A model generated the notes under the pieces. It was not told the DNA's origin and ran no database searches. It saw nothing but the letters and a program-made list of their open reading frames with translations. Shown here one piece after another: positions 26,549 to 35,527 of a DNA stretch of 64,000 nucleotides. Each line of letters starts with the position of its first letter. Position 1 is the stretch's first letter. The position numbers were made by a program, and so were the translations under genes. Location: assembly GCF_900116805.1 (NCBI RefSeq), contig NZ_FPBV01000013.1, forward strand, positions 1-64,000, read 5' to 3'. Source of the stretch: Paenalicyclobacillus macrosporangiidus. Its GTDB lineage: Bacteria > Bacillota > Bacilli > Alicyclobacillales > Alicyclobacillaceae.

Positions 26549-27489
26549 GCACACCACGCGCTGTACCTGTCCATGAATTGGTGCGGGGGCTGGGGCTGAC
26601 GGTGTTCAATCCGGATGCCAACCTGAACCGCCCCATCACGACGGTCGACATCAACCGGCCGGGCTTGGCCCTGGCCGGTTACCTCCGTTATCACGCGGCC
26701 GAGCGGATTCAATTGCTCGGCCGGACCGAACTGTCCTTTTTGCGCGGCATGGACAGCCGCGAACAGGCCCTCCGGGTGTTCGCGTTCTGCTCCTATGAAC
26801 AGACGCCGTGCGTCGTCGTCACCCGCGGCGAGGCGCCGCCGGAGTCGCTGCTGCGGGAGGCGTCCAGCCGCGGGCTGCCCGTGCTGGGCACGACGCATGT
26901 GACCACGCGTGCGGCGTCCGTCATCTCGACCTTCTTGGAGGAGCGGCTCGCCCCGGAGACCTTGGTGCACGGGGTGTTGGTCGACGTCTACGGCATCGGG
27001 ATCCTCATCACCGGATCGAGCGGTATCGGCAAGAGCGAGACGGCGTTGGAGTTGATCAAGCGCGGCCACCGGCTGGTGGCGGACGACGCCGTGATCATCC
27101 GGCAGGTGTCGGACAACACGCTGGTCGGCAGCGCGCCCGCGTTGCTGCAATACCTGCTCGAGATCCGCGGGCTCGGCGTCTTGAACGCGATGACCCTGTT
27201 CGGGGCGGGGGCGGTCCGCACCCACAAGAAGCTGGCGATGGTGGTCCACCTGGAGGCGTGGCGGGACGACGTGGCGTACGACCGCCTGGGCATCGACGAG
27301 CAGACGGTGCGCATCCTCGACACCGAACTGCCGTCGTTGACCATTCCGGTTCGGCCCGGCCGCAACCTGGCCGTGATCATCGAGGTGGCGGCGATGAACC
27401 ACCGCCTGAAGCGCATCGGATTCAACGCGGCGCAGCAGTTCTCGGAACAGCTCGCCGACGCGATAGAGGAGCAGATGGACCCCGATTGA
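26545..27489 (+). CDS. hprK: HPr kinase/phosphorylase
   Basis: 314 residues. It phosphorylates and dephosphorylates Ser46 of HPr and Crh, the central switch of CcpA-dependent catabolite control. The P-loop GSSGIGKS (157-164), ADDAV, and the signature EIRGLGVLNAMTLFGAGAV are intact. The N-terminal domain (1-130) is typical. It is translationally coupled to the sugar ATPase gene, tying catabolite control to sugar uptake. Its target Crh is encoded at 37831. Confidence 0.97.
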   Translation: MSTPRAVPVHELVRGLGLTVFNPDANLNRPITTVDINRPGLALAGYLRYHAAERIQLLGRTELSFLRGMDSREQALRVFAFCSYEQTPCVVVTRGEAPPESLLREASSRGLPVLGTTHVTTRAASVISTFLEERLAPETLVHGVLVDVYGIGILITGSSGIGKSETALELIKRGHRLVADDAVIIRQVSDNTLVGSAPALLQYLLEIRGLGVLNAMTLFGAGAVRTHKKLAMVVHLEAWRDDVAYDRLGIDEQTVRILDTELPSLTIPVRPGRNLAVIIEVAAMNHRLKRIGFNAAQQFSEQLADAIEEQMDPD

Positions 27490-27570
27490 AGCCGATCTGT
27501 GCCGTGTTTTGATGAATTTCGTGTCAAATCCGCGAACGAGGCAGGATTCTGGCGTTCTTTGTCGAATTAG

Positions 27571-27600
27571 CCCCCTCGGCCGAAGTCTGGGCCGACGGGG
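27571..27600 (+). terminator. Hairpin between hprK and the M23 peptidase gene
   Basis: CCCCCTCGGCC (27571-27581) pairs with GGCCGACGGGG(G) (27590-27600) with a one-base bulge. It could terminate hprK transcription, but no T-run follows. Its 3' arm runs into the GGAGGGG ribosome-binding site of the next gene, so it may instead mask translation. Confidence 0.55.
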
Positions 27601-27612
27601 GAGGGGTTGTTT

Positions 27613-28986
27613 GTGAGGCTGACATCCGCCAACCCGGTTGGGGGGTTGGCACCTGCCAGCGAAGAGGCCGGTTGGAGACAGAAACTCGGCGCACGGACGA
27701 AGGAACAGTGGTCGGAGTGGAAGGCGTACTGGAAGGATCAGTGGCAGCGGGTTTCGCATCCCCGTCTGGCCTTGGCGTCGGCAGCGGGCGCGGCGCTGTT
27801 GCTCGGTGGTTCGTATGCGGCGTTGGCGCACATCGAAACCACCCAGGCATGGGCGCGGGTATACACGGACGGGACGTATGTCGGCATGGTTCCCAATGAA
27901 CCGGACACAACTCAGGCCATGCAGCGGATTGCCCTTGGGTACCATGTGGACGTACGTTTTGCACCGGTCCATACACATGTGGCGGCGGGATACGATTGGC
28001 AGACGGTGGCATCCATGCCCACCGACGCAGTGGCCATCGCGTTGAACGGGAAGCCGTTGGTGTATACCCGGACCGCGGCGGACGCGAATCAGGTTTTGGA
28101 AACGGTTCGCACAGCGCTGACGCCGGCGAAGCTGCCGGCGGGAGCCCGTGCGCATTTCGTCGGCGACGTAGCGGTGGTGCCGGTGGAGACCGCCATCTCC
28201 AACATCCTGTCTCCCGAGGCGGCGGTGGGCGTGCTCTTGCACCGCGGCGGCAACCGGCTGTCCGGGCGCGGGGAGAACTCGTTGCTCCAGACGGCGGACG
28301 CCGTGCAAACCGGGGCGAAGGCAGTGTCCGGGGAAGATGCGGCGGCTCCGTTGCTCCAGGTGGAGACCGAAGAGGTGGTCACCAAGACCGTCACCGTCCC
28401 GTACACCACGCGTTACGTCGATGACAACCAAATGGCCAAAGGCCAGGTCAAGGTCGTCACGCCGGGCAAACCGGGGGTGGCGAAGGAGCAGGTCCGCGAC
28501 CGGTATGTCAACGGCAAACTGGTGAGCAGCGAGGTCGTCAGTAAACAGGTGGTCCAAGCGCCGCAGCAGGCGGTCGCCAAGCGGGGGACAAACAGCGGCG
28601 TCGCCGACGGGAACTGGATCTGGCCCTCGCCCTCTTACGTCATCACTTCGGGATTTGGATACCGGAGTCTGGGTGGAGGAGAGTTTCACCCGGGCGTCGA
28701 CATCGGCTGCCCTGTCGGCACCCCTGTGTACGCCACCAACAACGGCACGGTCGAGGACGCCGGCTGGAACAGCGGCGGCTACGGGATCTGGGTGAAGATC
28801 GACAACGGCAACGGGATTGAGACCGTGTTCGGCCATCTGTCGCGTACGGCCGTGCATCCGGGACAACGCGTCGCCAAGGGGCAGGTCATTGGCTACTCGG
28901 GCGCGACGGGCAACGTCACCGGCCCGCACCTGCACTACGAGGTGCGCATCGGCGGCCGGGCGGTGAACCCGCGTCCCTACATGTGA
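27613..28986 (+). CDS. Membrane-anchored G5/M23 peptidoglycan endopeptidase
   Basis: 457 residues. A basic cytosolic head (1-50), one membrane segment (LALASAAGAALLLGGSYAALA), a large extracellular region, a G5 domain (about 250-320, VETEEVVTKTVTVPYTTRYVDD) and a C-terminal M23 domain are seen in order. The zinc ligands are present in FHPGVDIG and PHLHYEV. Proteins of this build cut peptide cross-links in the wall during growth or sporulation. GTG 27613 is chosen for its GGAGGGG; TTG 27607 would leave no spacing. Confidence 0.88.
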   Translation: MRLTSANPVGGLAPASEEAGWRQKLGARTKEQWSEWKAYWKDQWQRVSHPRLALASAAGAALLLGGSYAALAHIETTQAWARVYTDGTYVGMVPNEPDTTQAMQRIALGYHVDVRFAPVHTHVAAGYDWQTVASMPTDAVAIALNGKPLVYTRTAADANQVLETVRTALTPAKLPAGARAHFVGDVAVVPVETAISNILSPEAAVGVLLHRGGNRLSGRGENSLLQTADAVQTGAKAVSGEDAAAPLLQVETEEVVTKTVTVPYTTRYVDDNQMAKGQVKVVTPGKPGVAKEQVRDRYVNGKLVSSEVVSKQVVQAPQQAVAKRGTNSGVADGNWIWPSPSYVITSGFGYRSLGGGEFHPGVDIGCPVGTPVYATNNGTVEDAGWNSGGYGIWVKIDNGNGIETVFGHLSRTAVHPGQRVAKGQVIGYSGATGNVTGPHLHYEVRIGGRAVNPRPYM

Positions 28987-29074
28987 CGGCCGGGTCAGGC
29001 GGGCGCCACACCCATCGGTCCGTGTGACGCCGTGTCCCGCAGAGGGGACAGCCGGCCGAATGGAACCACACAGA

Positions 29075-29102
29075 GAGGCACAGGGGAACATCCCTGTGCC
29101 TC
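29075..29102. terminator. Bidirectional terminator between M23 gene and argS
   Basis: GAGGCACAGGG (29075-29085) pairs with CCCTGTGCCTC (29092-29102), 11 bp perfect. It sits between convergent genes; neither side has a long T-run. Confidence 0.75.
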
Positions 29103-29125
29103 CTTCGCATCTGCACATCCTGGGA

Positions 29126-29149
29126 GCGTCCCCGGAGGTCCGGGGACGC
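29126..29149. terminator. Second hairpin at the argS 3' end
   Basis: GCGTCCCCGG and CCGGGGACGC form a perfect 10-bp stem with loop AGGT, 3 nt beyond the argS stop. It probably ends or stabilises the argS transcript. Confidence 0.6.
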
Positions 29150-29152
29150 CGC

Positions 29153-30862
29153 TCACATCGCCTCCGGCGCCTCGAGGCCGAGCAGGTACAGGCCGTGGGC
29201 CAGCACCCGCCGGGTGGCGTCCGTCAGGGCGAGGCGGAAGGCGCGCAGGTCGTCCTCCGCCCCGAGGATGGGGGCATCGTGGTAGAAGCGGTTGAAGGCG
29301 TGGCACACGTCGAGGACGTGGCGGGCCATGACCGACGGATCGAACCCGTCGACGGCCCGCTCCAGGGACTCGTTGGACTGGGCCAACTGGTGCACCAACT
29401 GCCACTCGCTGTCTGCCAACGCCTCGTCCGCCAACACCGGCGGGGAGGTCACCGGCACCCCTTCGGCTTCCGCCCGGCGCAGGACGCTGCAGGCGCGGGC
29501 GTGCGTGTACTGGACGTACGGCCCCGTCTCGCCGTCGAAGTTGAGGACGTCCTCCCAGCGGAAGTCGACGTCGTGCAGGCGGTTGTTCTTGAGGTCGTTG
29601 AACACCACCGCCCCGATGCCGACCGTCTCCGCGACCCGGTCTTTGTCCGGGAGGCCCGGGTTTTTCTCCTCGATGATGGCCCGCGCCTCCTGCACCGCGC
29701 GCTCCAGCACCTCCTCCAGATACACCACTTTGCCGCGGCGGGTGGAGAGGCGCTCGCCGTTGTACTTCATCATGCCGAACGCGATGTGGTGGCAGTGCGC
29801 CGCCCAGTCGCGTCCCATCAGCTCGAGGACCTTGAACACCTGGGCGAAGTGCAGTTTCTGCTCCGCGCCGACCACGTAGATGAGGTCGGTCGCCCCCAGC
29901 ACATCGTGCCGGTACAGCGCCGCCGCCAGGTCGCGCGTGGCGTAGATGGTGGCTCCGTCCGACTTGCGGATGATGCAGGGGGGCATGTTCCAGGCGGAGA
30001 GATCCACCACCTCGGCGCCCTCGCTCTCCGTGAGCAGCCCGCGCTGGCGCAGCTCGTCGACGACGGCGTCCATCTTGTCGTTGTAGAAGCTCTCGCCGAG
30101 GTAATGGTCAAACCGCACGCCGAGCCGCCGGTAGGTCTGCTCGAACGCCTTCAGGCTCTCGGCGATGAACCACTTCCACAGGCGGGTGGCCTCCTCGTCC
30201 CCGTCCTCCAGGCGCTTGAACCAAGCCCGCGCTTCGTCCTCCAACTCCGGCTTGTCCTTCGCCTCCTCGTGGAAACGCACGTACAGCCGGAACAGCTCCT
30301 TGACCGGGTCGCGGCGCACCGTCTCCTCGTCGCCCCACTTCAGGTAGGCGACGATGTTCTTCCCGAACTGGGTCCCCCAGTCGCCCAGGTGGTTGATGCC
30401 CACGACCTCGAATCCGTCCGCGGCGAGCAGGCGGCAGATGGACTGGCCGATCATCGTTGAGCGCAGGTGGCCGACGCCGAAGGGCTTCGCGATGTTCGGC
30501 GACGAGTAGTCGACCGCCGCCCGCCTGCCCGTGTGGCGGCGGCGCGAGAAGAGGGCCGCGACGTCGCGCTGCGCCTGGTCGATCACGCCGGCGGCCACCG
30601 GCCCGCGCCGCAGCGTCACATTGACGTACCCGCCCGCCACGTCCACCCGCGCGAACAGGCCCGACTGCCGCAGCACCTCCGCCGCGTCGGCCGCGATGGC
30701 CGGCGGGGCCTTGCGCAGCGTCTTCGCGAAGCGGAAGCAGGGCAGCGCCAGATCGCCCAACCGCGGGTCGGGCGGGTATTCTATCGCCATCCACACGTCG
30801 TCTGCCGCGACGCCGAGCCGGTCCGCCACCAGGCTGGCAATGCTCTGCTTTTGCTCGTACAT
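29153..30862 (-). CDS. argS: Arginyl-tRNA synthetase
   Basis: 569 residues. The class I HIGH-type motif appears in SSPNIAKPFGVGHLRST. The N-terminal Add-1 domain, the catalytic core (INHLGDWGTQFGKNIVAYLKWG, VVGAEQKLHFAQVFKVLELMG) and the all-alpha anticodon-binding domain (GPYVQYTHARACSVLRRAE, to LLGLEAPEAM) are complete. It lies alone on the minus strand, back to back with the TPR gene and with its own promoter at 30905-30933. Confidence 0.97.
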   Translation of the reverse strand: MYEQKQSIASLVADRLGVAADDVWMAIEYPPDPRLGDLALPCFRFAKTLRKAPPAIAADAAEVLRQSGLFARVDVAGGYVNVTLRRGPVAAGVIDQAQRDVAALFSRRRHTGRRAAVDYSSPNIAKPFGVGHLRSTMIGQSICRLLAADGFEVVGINHLGDWGTQFGKNIVAYLKWGDEETVRRDPVKELFRLYVRFHEEAKDKPELEDEARAWFKRLEDGDEEATRLWKWFIAESLKAFEQTYRRLGVRFDHYLGESFYNDKMDAVVDELRQRGLLTESEGAEVVDLSAWNMPPCIIRKSDGATIYATRDLAAALYRHDVLGATDLIYVVGAEQKLHFAQVFKVLELMGRDWAAHCHHIAFGMMKYNGERLSTRRGKVVYLEEVLERAVQEARAIIEEKNPGLPDKDRVAETVGIGAVVFNDLKNNRLHDVDFRWEDVLNFDGETGPYVQYTHARACSVLRRAEAEGVPVTSPPVLADEALADSEWQLVHQLAQSNESLERAVDGFDPSVMARHVLDVCHAFNRFYHDAPILGAEDDLRAFRLALTDATRRVLAHGLYLLGLEAPEAM

Positions 30863-30904
30863 GACTTCACCTCGACAATTGCAATACCAGGTCCGAATTC
30901 AATT

Positions 30905-30933
30905 ATTATAGCACGCACGCGAAATCGGGTGAA
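30905..30933 (-). promoter_or_regulatory. argS promoter
   Basis: On the minus strand TTCACC (30933-30928), 17 bp, TATAAT (30910-30905). The leader is about 40 nt. Confidence 0.8.
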
Positions 30934-30934
30934 C

Positions 30935-30963
30935 TTCATCCCCTGCATCCGCTGTGATATACT
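30935..30963 (+). promoter_or_regulatory. Promoter of the TPR gene
   Basis: TTCATC (30935-30940), 17 bp, TATACT (30958-30963). It is back to back with the argS promoter; the -35 boxes are separated by one base, so the two promoters may compete for RNA polymerase. Confidence 0.7.
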
Positions 30964-31074
30964 TTCAGTACCTTTGGATGTGGGGCATGCCGCTTCGCTC
31001 CTGCGCGACAGCGAGCCGCTTCGCGGCAAGCCCCCCACCCTTCTGCGGTACGTAGTGGTGAGGGAGGTGCTCAC

Positions 31075-32802
31075 ATGGATCGAAATACCCAGACAGGCTC
31101 GCGCGGGGCACGCCCGGGCAACGTCATCCCGTTGCGCCAGGACGCGGCGTTTTTCTTCGAACGCGGGGTTCGCTACCTTGAGCGCAACGACCTCCGGCGC
31201 GCGCTCAAGGCGTTCCGCCGGACCGTCGAGGTGGAGCCTGACAATCCGGTCAATTACTGCAACCTGGCGGGCGTCCTGTCCGAACTTGGCGATTTCGAGG
31301 CGTCCAACGAGGTGCTGCTGCACGTCTTGCAGAACTTGGACCCGTCCATGGCCGAGTGCCAGTTTTACCTCGCCAACAACTACGCCAACATGGGGGACTA
31401 CGAAACCGCGGAGGAGTACGTGCTGCGCTATCTGGACGCCGACCCCGACGGCGAGTACGCGCAGGAAGCGGTGGAGATGCTCGACATCCTGATGGACGAA
31501 TTCGGCGGCGGCAAGGCGTACGCCCGCTGGCAGGCGGAACAGCGGCGCAAGGAGCGGGCCAGCGCGAAACGGGACGGCCGTCACCTGCTCGAAGAGGGAC
31601 AGTTCGAGGCCGCCGTGGAGTGGCTGGAGCGCGTCACCCAGCAGGATCCGGGGAACACCGCGGCGCTGAACAACCTGTCGCTCGCCTACTATTACACCGG
31701 CCAGTATGACCAGGCGGTCGCCCTGGCGGAGCGCGTGCTCGCGGAGCATCCGAAAAACGTGCACGCCCTCTGCAACTTGACCGTGTTCTGCGCGCATCTC
31801 GGCCCGCGAGACCAGTATGAGGCGTGCGTGGCCAAACTGCGCAAGCTGTTTCCGATGCATTACGATCACGCGGCTAAAGTGGGGACGACCCTCGGCCTGG
31901 TGGGGGACCACCGCGCCGCGTACGAGGTGTTCGCCAAATTGGTGAAGTTGGCGGGGGACCCGGATCCGGCGATGATCCACGCGCTCGCCGCGGCGGCGGC
32001 CAACTGCGGCCAGTACGGCGTCGCCCGGCGCTGGTGGCGGGTGCTCAGCCAACGGTCGGGCATGGCGGAGGTGGCGGAGCACTACCTGAAGGCGCTCGAT
32101 CGCGCCGAGCGCAGCGGGCAACGTTTCATGCGCGTCAGCTACCAGTACGAATTGCCGATTGAGGCGCAGTTCGCGAAGATGAAAGCGCGCCTGGAGTCGG
32201 GGGACCTGGCGGCGTGGCGGCAGGATCCGCTGCTGCGCGCGTCCCTGTACTGGGGATTGCGGCACGGGGCGGCCGAGACCCAGCGGGCCGTCATCCGCAT
32301 CCTGGCCATCATCGCCGACCAGGACGCGGAGAAGGCGCTGCGCGCCTATCTGCGCCGCCAGGACATCGCGCCGCCGCAGCAGGCCGCCGCGCTGCACGCC
32401 CTGCAGCGGATGGGCGCGCGCGGGCGGGTGGAGCTGTGGCGGGACGGGGAATGGGTGTCGCTGCGGATGAGCGAGGTCCCCAAGGACGTGATCCTCGCGG
32501 TCGATCCCGTTTGGCGCCAAGTCCTCGAACGGGTGACCGAGTGGCTGCGGAACCACCGCAAGGCCCGGTACGTGGCGGAGGCGCGGCGGGTCTGGGTCGG
32601 ATATCTGCGGCACGCGTTCCAACGCACGGACCGGGCCGTGGGCAAGCCGGAGGTGTGGATGGCCGCGCTGCTGTACGCGGTGTTGAAACGGCACAACGAA
32701 CCGGTGCGCCAGAAGGACGTGGCCCAGTGGTTCCACGTCTCGGTGTCCGCTTTGAGCAAGGCGGCGGGGAAATTGAGCTGTTACTTCGTGACGATGCCGT
32801 GA
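31075..32802 (+). CDS. TPR-repeat protein (YvcD-like)
   Basis: 575 residues. Tetratricopeptide units fill about 25-135 (FFFERGVRYLERNDLRRALKAFRRTVEVEPDN and following) and 165-330 (GRHLLEEGQFEAAVEWLERVTQQDP). A less regular alpha-helical region follows. The last 50 residues contain a possible helix-turn-helix (QKDVAQWFHVSVSALSKAAGKL). A large TPR protein, YvcD, lies near the yvcI-rapZ cluster in B. subtilis, which fits here. No enzymatic motif was seen. Four nearby Cys residues do not form a metal motif. Confidence 0.8.
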   Translation: MDRNTQTGSRGARPGNVIPLRQDAAFFFERGVRYLERNDLRRALKAFRRTVEVEPDNPVNYCNLAGVLSELGDFEASNEVLLHVLQNLDPSMAECQFYLANNYANMGDYETAEEYVLRYLDADPDGEYAQEAVEMLDILMDEFGGGKAYARWQAEQRRKERASAKRDGRHLLEEGQFEAAVEWLERVTQQDPGNTAALNNLSLAYYYTGQYDQAVALAERVLAEHPKNVHALCNLTVFCAHLGPRDQYEACVAKLRKLFPMHYDHAAKVGTTLGLVGDHRAAYEVFAKLVKLAGDPDPAMIHALAAAAANCGQYGVARRWWRVLSQRSGMAEVAEHYLKALDRAERSGQRFMRVSYQYELPIEAQFAKMKARLESGDLAAWRQDPLLRASLYWGLRHGAAETQRAVIRILAIIADQDAEKALRAYLRRQDIAPPQQAAALHALQRMGARGRVELWRDGEWVSLRMSEVPKDVILAVDPVWRQVLERVTEWLRNHRKARYVAEARRVWVGYLRHAFQRTDRAVGKPEVWMAALLYAVLKRHNEPVRQKDVAQWFHVSVSALSKAAGKLSCYFVTMP

Positions 32803-32905
32803 GGAGGACGCGCGTTCGGCGGTTTCCCGAGCGGGATCGGGTGGCGGCGCAGTTGCTCCACTGTGCCGAGGCGCGCCAGGAAGCGGTGGAATGTCACACG
32901 ATCTT

Positions 32906-32939
32906 AACCCGGGTGTAACACAAATGAAACACCCGGGTT
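32906..32939. repeat. 11-bp inverted repeat between TPR and Nudix genes
   Basis: AACCCGGGTGT (32906-32916) and ACACCCGGGTT (32929-32939) are perfect inverted copies, 12 bp apart. It may terminate the TPR transcript, though only TTG follows, or be an operator. Confidence 0.6.
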
Positions 32940-32992
32940 GTATGATGAAGATGCATCACATTTGACCCCCTTTTCAATATACACTCGCTTCC

Positions 32993-33019
32993 GGCGCCGG
33001 ACTGGCGCCAACTTTTTTT
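32993..33019 (+). terminator. Terminator upstream of the Nudix gene
   Basis: GGCGCC (32993-32998), loop GGACT, GGCGCC (33004-33009), then AAC and seven T residues (33013-33019). The rest of 32803-33148 holds no gene; an additional T-rich stretch lies near 33080-33095. Confidence 0.65.
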
Positions 33020-33148
33020 ATCCATCCGGGAATGGTATGCTACCGGTGGAGCCGGCCGGATACACCGGCGGGCGCAAGGTTTTTTCTTCTTTTCATCACG
33101 CGGCCGTTCGGGATGTCACCGGACACGGCTGCGGCGAGGTGACCTGTC

Positions 33149-33676
33149 GTGCTCATCATCGTGAATTGCTTCGCGCAGATCGGCGGCAGGGTGGTCATGC
33201 TCCAGAAGCCGCGCCGAGGCTGGTGGGTGCTTCCGGGCGGCAAGGTGGAGCCATTCGAGGCTTGGCCGGAGGCGGCGCGCCGGGAGATGTGGGAGGAGGC
33301 CGGGCTGCGGGTGGACGGGTTGCGGCTGCGCGGTGTGCACTTGCTGCGCGAGCTGGGCCCGGACGGGGAGCAGCATCGCCTGATTGCCCAGTTTTCCGCC
33401 GATTCCGCCGAGGGGCAGTTGCGGGAGGTCTGCACAGAGGGGACGCTCGCCCTGATCCCGCCGGAGGACCTGGCCCGTCTGCCGATGGACGAGGGCGACC
33501 GGGTGATGATCCGGCACACCCTGTGGGCGTGCCGAAATGGAGCGGACACGGTGTTTTTCGGAAACTTCACATACACAGCGGATCGGGACCTGTTGGATTG
33601 GCGCATGCAGCCGGATGTGCAGGGGAGCGCCATCCCGGTGGAGGGGAGGCGCGGCGAAGATGTGGTTCGGCGTTGA
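33149..33676 (+). CDS. Nudix hydrolase (YvcI-like)
   Basis: 175 residues. The Nudix box is complete (GKVEPFE, then REMWEEAGL in the GX5EX7REUXEEXGU spacing, residues about 31-53). The GTG start has GAGGTGA 8 nt upstream. Position before rapZ matches B. subtilis yvcI, a nucleoside-polyphosphate pyrophosphatase with RNA 5'-end activity reported for related enzymes. It overlaps the ROK kinase gene by 17 nt. Confidence 0.9.
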   Translation: MLIIVNCFAQIGGRVVMLQKPRRGWWVLPGGKVEPFEAWPEAARREMWEEAGLRVDGLRLRGVHLLRELGPDGEQHRLIAQFSADSAEGQLREVCTEGTLALIPPEDLARLPMDEGDRVMIRHTLWACRNGADTVFFGNFTYTADRDLLDWRMQPDVQGSAIPVEGRRGEDVVRR

Positions 33677-34589
33677 CATCGGGGGCACCAGCGTGAAGGC
33701 GGCCATCGTCGATGACGGGGGCCGGCTGGTGGCGCAGCAGGCCATTCCGACGGAGGCCGGGCGGGGCCCGGCGGACCTGTGTCTGCGCCTGCGCGAGACC
33801 CTGCGCGGGATGGCGGACGCCTGCGGAATGGACCCGGGGGTCATTCGCGGCGCCGGCGTGGGCGTGCCGGCGTTTCTCGATCTGGCGCGCGGCGTCGTGG
33901 TCGAGGCCATCAACTTGGGGTGGCGCGAGGTGCCGCTGGCGGAACTGTTGGCGGATGTGCTCGGCATGCCGGTGTCGGTGGACAACGACGCGAACCTGGC
34001 GGCGCTCGGGGAGGCCTGGGCGGGCGCCGGGGCCGGGGCGCACACGGTGTTGTGCACCACCGTCGGCACGGGCGTCGGCGGGGGCGTGGTCATTGGCGGC
34101 CGGCTGCACCACGGGGCCAACGGGATGGCCGGCGAGATCGGCCACATGCGCGTGGTGCGCGAGGGCGGGCTGCTGTGCAACTGTGGTCAGACCGGCTGCC
34201 TGGAGACCGTGGCATCGGCGACGGCCATCGTCCGGGAGGCGCGGGAGCGGCAGGCGGCGGGCATGCTGCCGCCGGACGAACGGATTGACGGGGCGGCGGA
34301 CGTGGCGAGGCTGGCCCGGGATCACGAGGCGGCCCGGCGGGTCCTGGAGACAGCCGGCCGCTGGCTCGGCTTTGGCCTGGCGCAGGCGGCCGTCGTGCTC
34401 AATCCGGACGTCATCGTCATCGGCGGGGGCGTTTCGAAGGCGGGCGATCTGCTGCTGGAGCCGGCGCGAGCCGCATTCACCGAATCCGCCCAGCGTCTGG
34501 TGGCCGAGGCCACCTTGCTCCGCTTGGCGAAACTGGGCAACGGCGCCGGGGTGGTCGGCGCCGCCCGCCTGGCGATGCAGCGCGCCTGA
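33660..34589 (+). CDS. glcK: ROK-family glucokinase
   Basis: 309 residues. The ATP-binding DIGGTSVKAAIVDDGG, the substrate motif VDNDANLAALGEAW, TVGTGVGGGVVI, the ROK signature with E-x-G-H (NGMAGEIGHM) and the zinc-binding CNCGQTGCLE are all present. It probably phosphorylates glucose; other hexoses are possible. The gene starts inside the Nudix gene, so the two are translationally linked. ATG 33660 is chosen from the conserved start and GGGGAGG upstream. Confidence 0.92.
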   Translation: MWFGVDIGGTSVKAAIVDDGGRLVAQQAIPTEAGRGPADLCLRLRETLRGMADACGMDPGVIRGAGVGVPAFLDLARGVVVEAINLGWREVPLAELLADVLGMPVSVDNDANLAALGEAWAGAGAGAHTVLCTTVGTGVGGGVVIGGRLHHGANGMAGEIGHMRVVREGGLLCNCGQTGCLETVASATAIVREARERQAAGMLPPDERIDGAADVARLARDHEAARRVLETAGRWLGFGLAQAAVVLNPDVIVIGGGVSKAGDLLLEPARAAFTESAQRLVAEATLLRLAKLGNGAGVVGAARLAMQRA

Positions 34590-34657
34590 CGCGCTGGAGA
34601 AGGGGCCAGGTCCCCCGCGGGGACCGCATCGGCCCGTGAAGCGAGGGGGGAAGGGGC

Positions 34658-35524
34658 GTGAAGGAGCCGATTCGGGTCATCGTCATCACGGGCATGTCGG
34701 GCGCGGGCAAGACGGTGGCCATGCAGGCCTTGGAAGACTTCGGCTTCTTTTGCGTCGACAATCTGCCGCCCGCCTTGATCCCGAAATTCGTCGAATTGGT
34801 GGGCCAGGCCAGCGGCCAGGTGCGCCGCGTGGCGCTGGCCTGCGATCTGCGCGGGGGCGAGCTGTTCCAACCGTTCACCGATACGGTCCGGCAGTTGCGG
34901 GCGAATCCGGACGTGCGGCTGACCGTGCTCTTTCTGGACGCGGACGACGCGACGCTGGTGCGCCGGTTCAAGGAGACCCGCCGCCGCCACCCGTTCGTCG
35001 ACGGGGCGCGGCTGCTGGACGGCATTCAGGCGGAGCGGACCGCGTTGGAACAGGTTCGGCGGGAAGCCGACCAGGTGATGGACACGACGCACTGGAAACC
35101 GGCGCAGCTCAAACGCGAGATGGCGCGCCTGTTCGCGGACCCGAGAGGGGGTCTCCCTGTCCACATCATCTCGTTCGGCTTCAAGTACGGCATCCCCATC
35201 GACGCGGATCTGGTGTTCGACGTGCGCTTCTTGCCCAATCCGCATTACGTCGAATCCTTGCGCCCGTACACCGGGGAGGACGCACCGGTGTACGAGTACG
35301 TCATGGAACAGCCGGCGACCCAGGAGTTCCTCAGCCGCTTGGAGGATATGGTCGATTTCCTGATCCCTCAGTTCACCAAGGAAGGCAAGAGCCATCTGGT
35401 CATCGGCATCGGCTGCACGGGCGGCAAGCACCGCTCGGTGGCCATCAGCAGACATCTGTACGAACACATCCGGAATCGCACGGATGCGCATCTGACTCAC
35501 CGCGACTGCGGCCGGGAGGGCTGA
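34658..35524 (+). CDS. rapZ: RNase adapter/nucleotide-binding protein RapZ (YvcJ)
   Basis: 288 residues. Walker A GMSGAGKTVAMQALED, VDNLPPALI, and the C-terminal VIGIGCTGGKHRSVAISRHL motif define the family. In E. coli RapZ senses glucosamine-6-phosphate and delivers GlmZ to RNase E; in Bacillus YvcJ affects competence. It lies 3 nt before yvcK in the conserved cluster. Confidence 0.97.
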   Translation: MKEPIRVIVITGMSGAGKTVAMQALEDFGFFCVDNLPPALIPKFVELVGQASGQVRRVALACDLRGGELFQPFTDTVRQLRANPDVRLTVLFLDADDATLVRRFKETRRRHPFVDGARLLDGIQAERTALEQVRREADQVMDTTHWKPAQLKREMARLFADPRGGLPVHIISFGFKYGIPIDADLVFDVRFLPNPHYVESLRPYTGEDAPVYEYVMEQPATQEFLSRLEDMVDFLIPQFTKEGKSHLVIGIGCTGGKHRSVAISRHLYEHIRNRTDAHLTHRDCGREG

Positions 35525-35527
35525 ACG

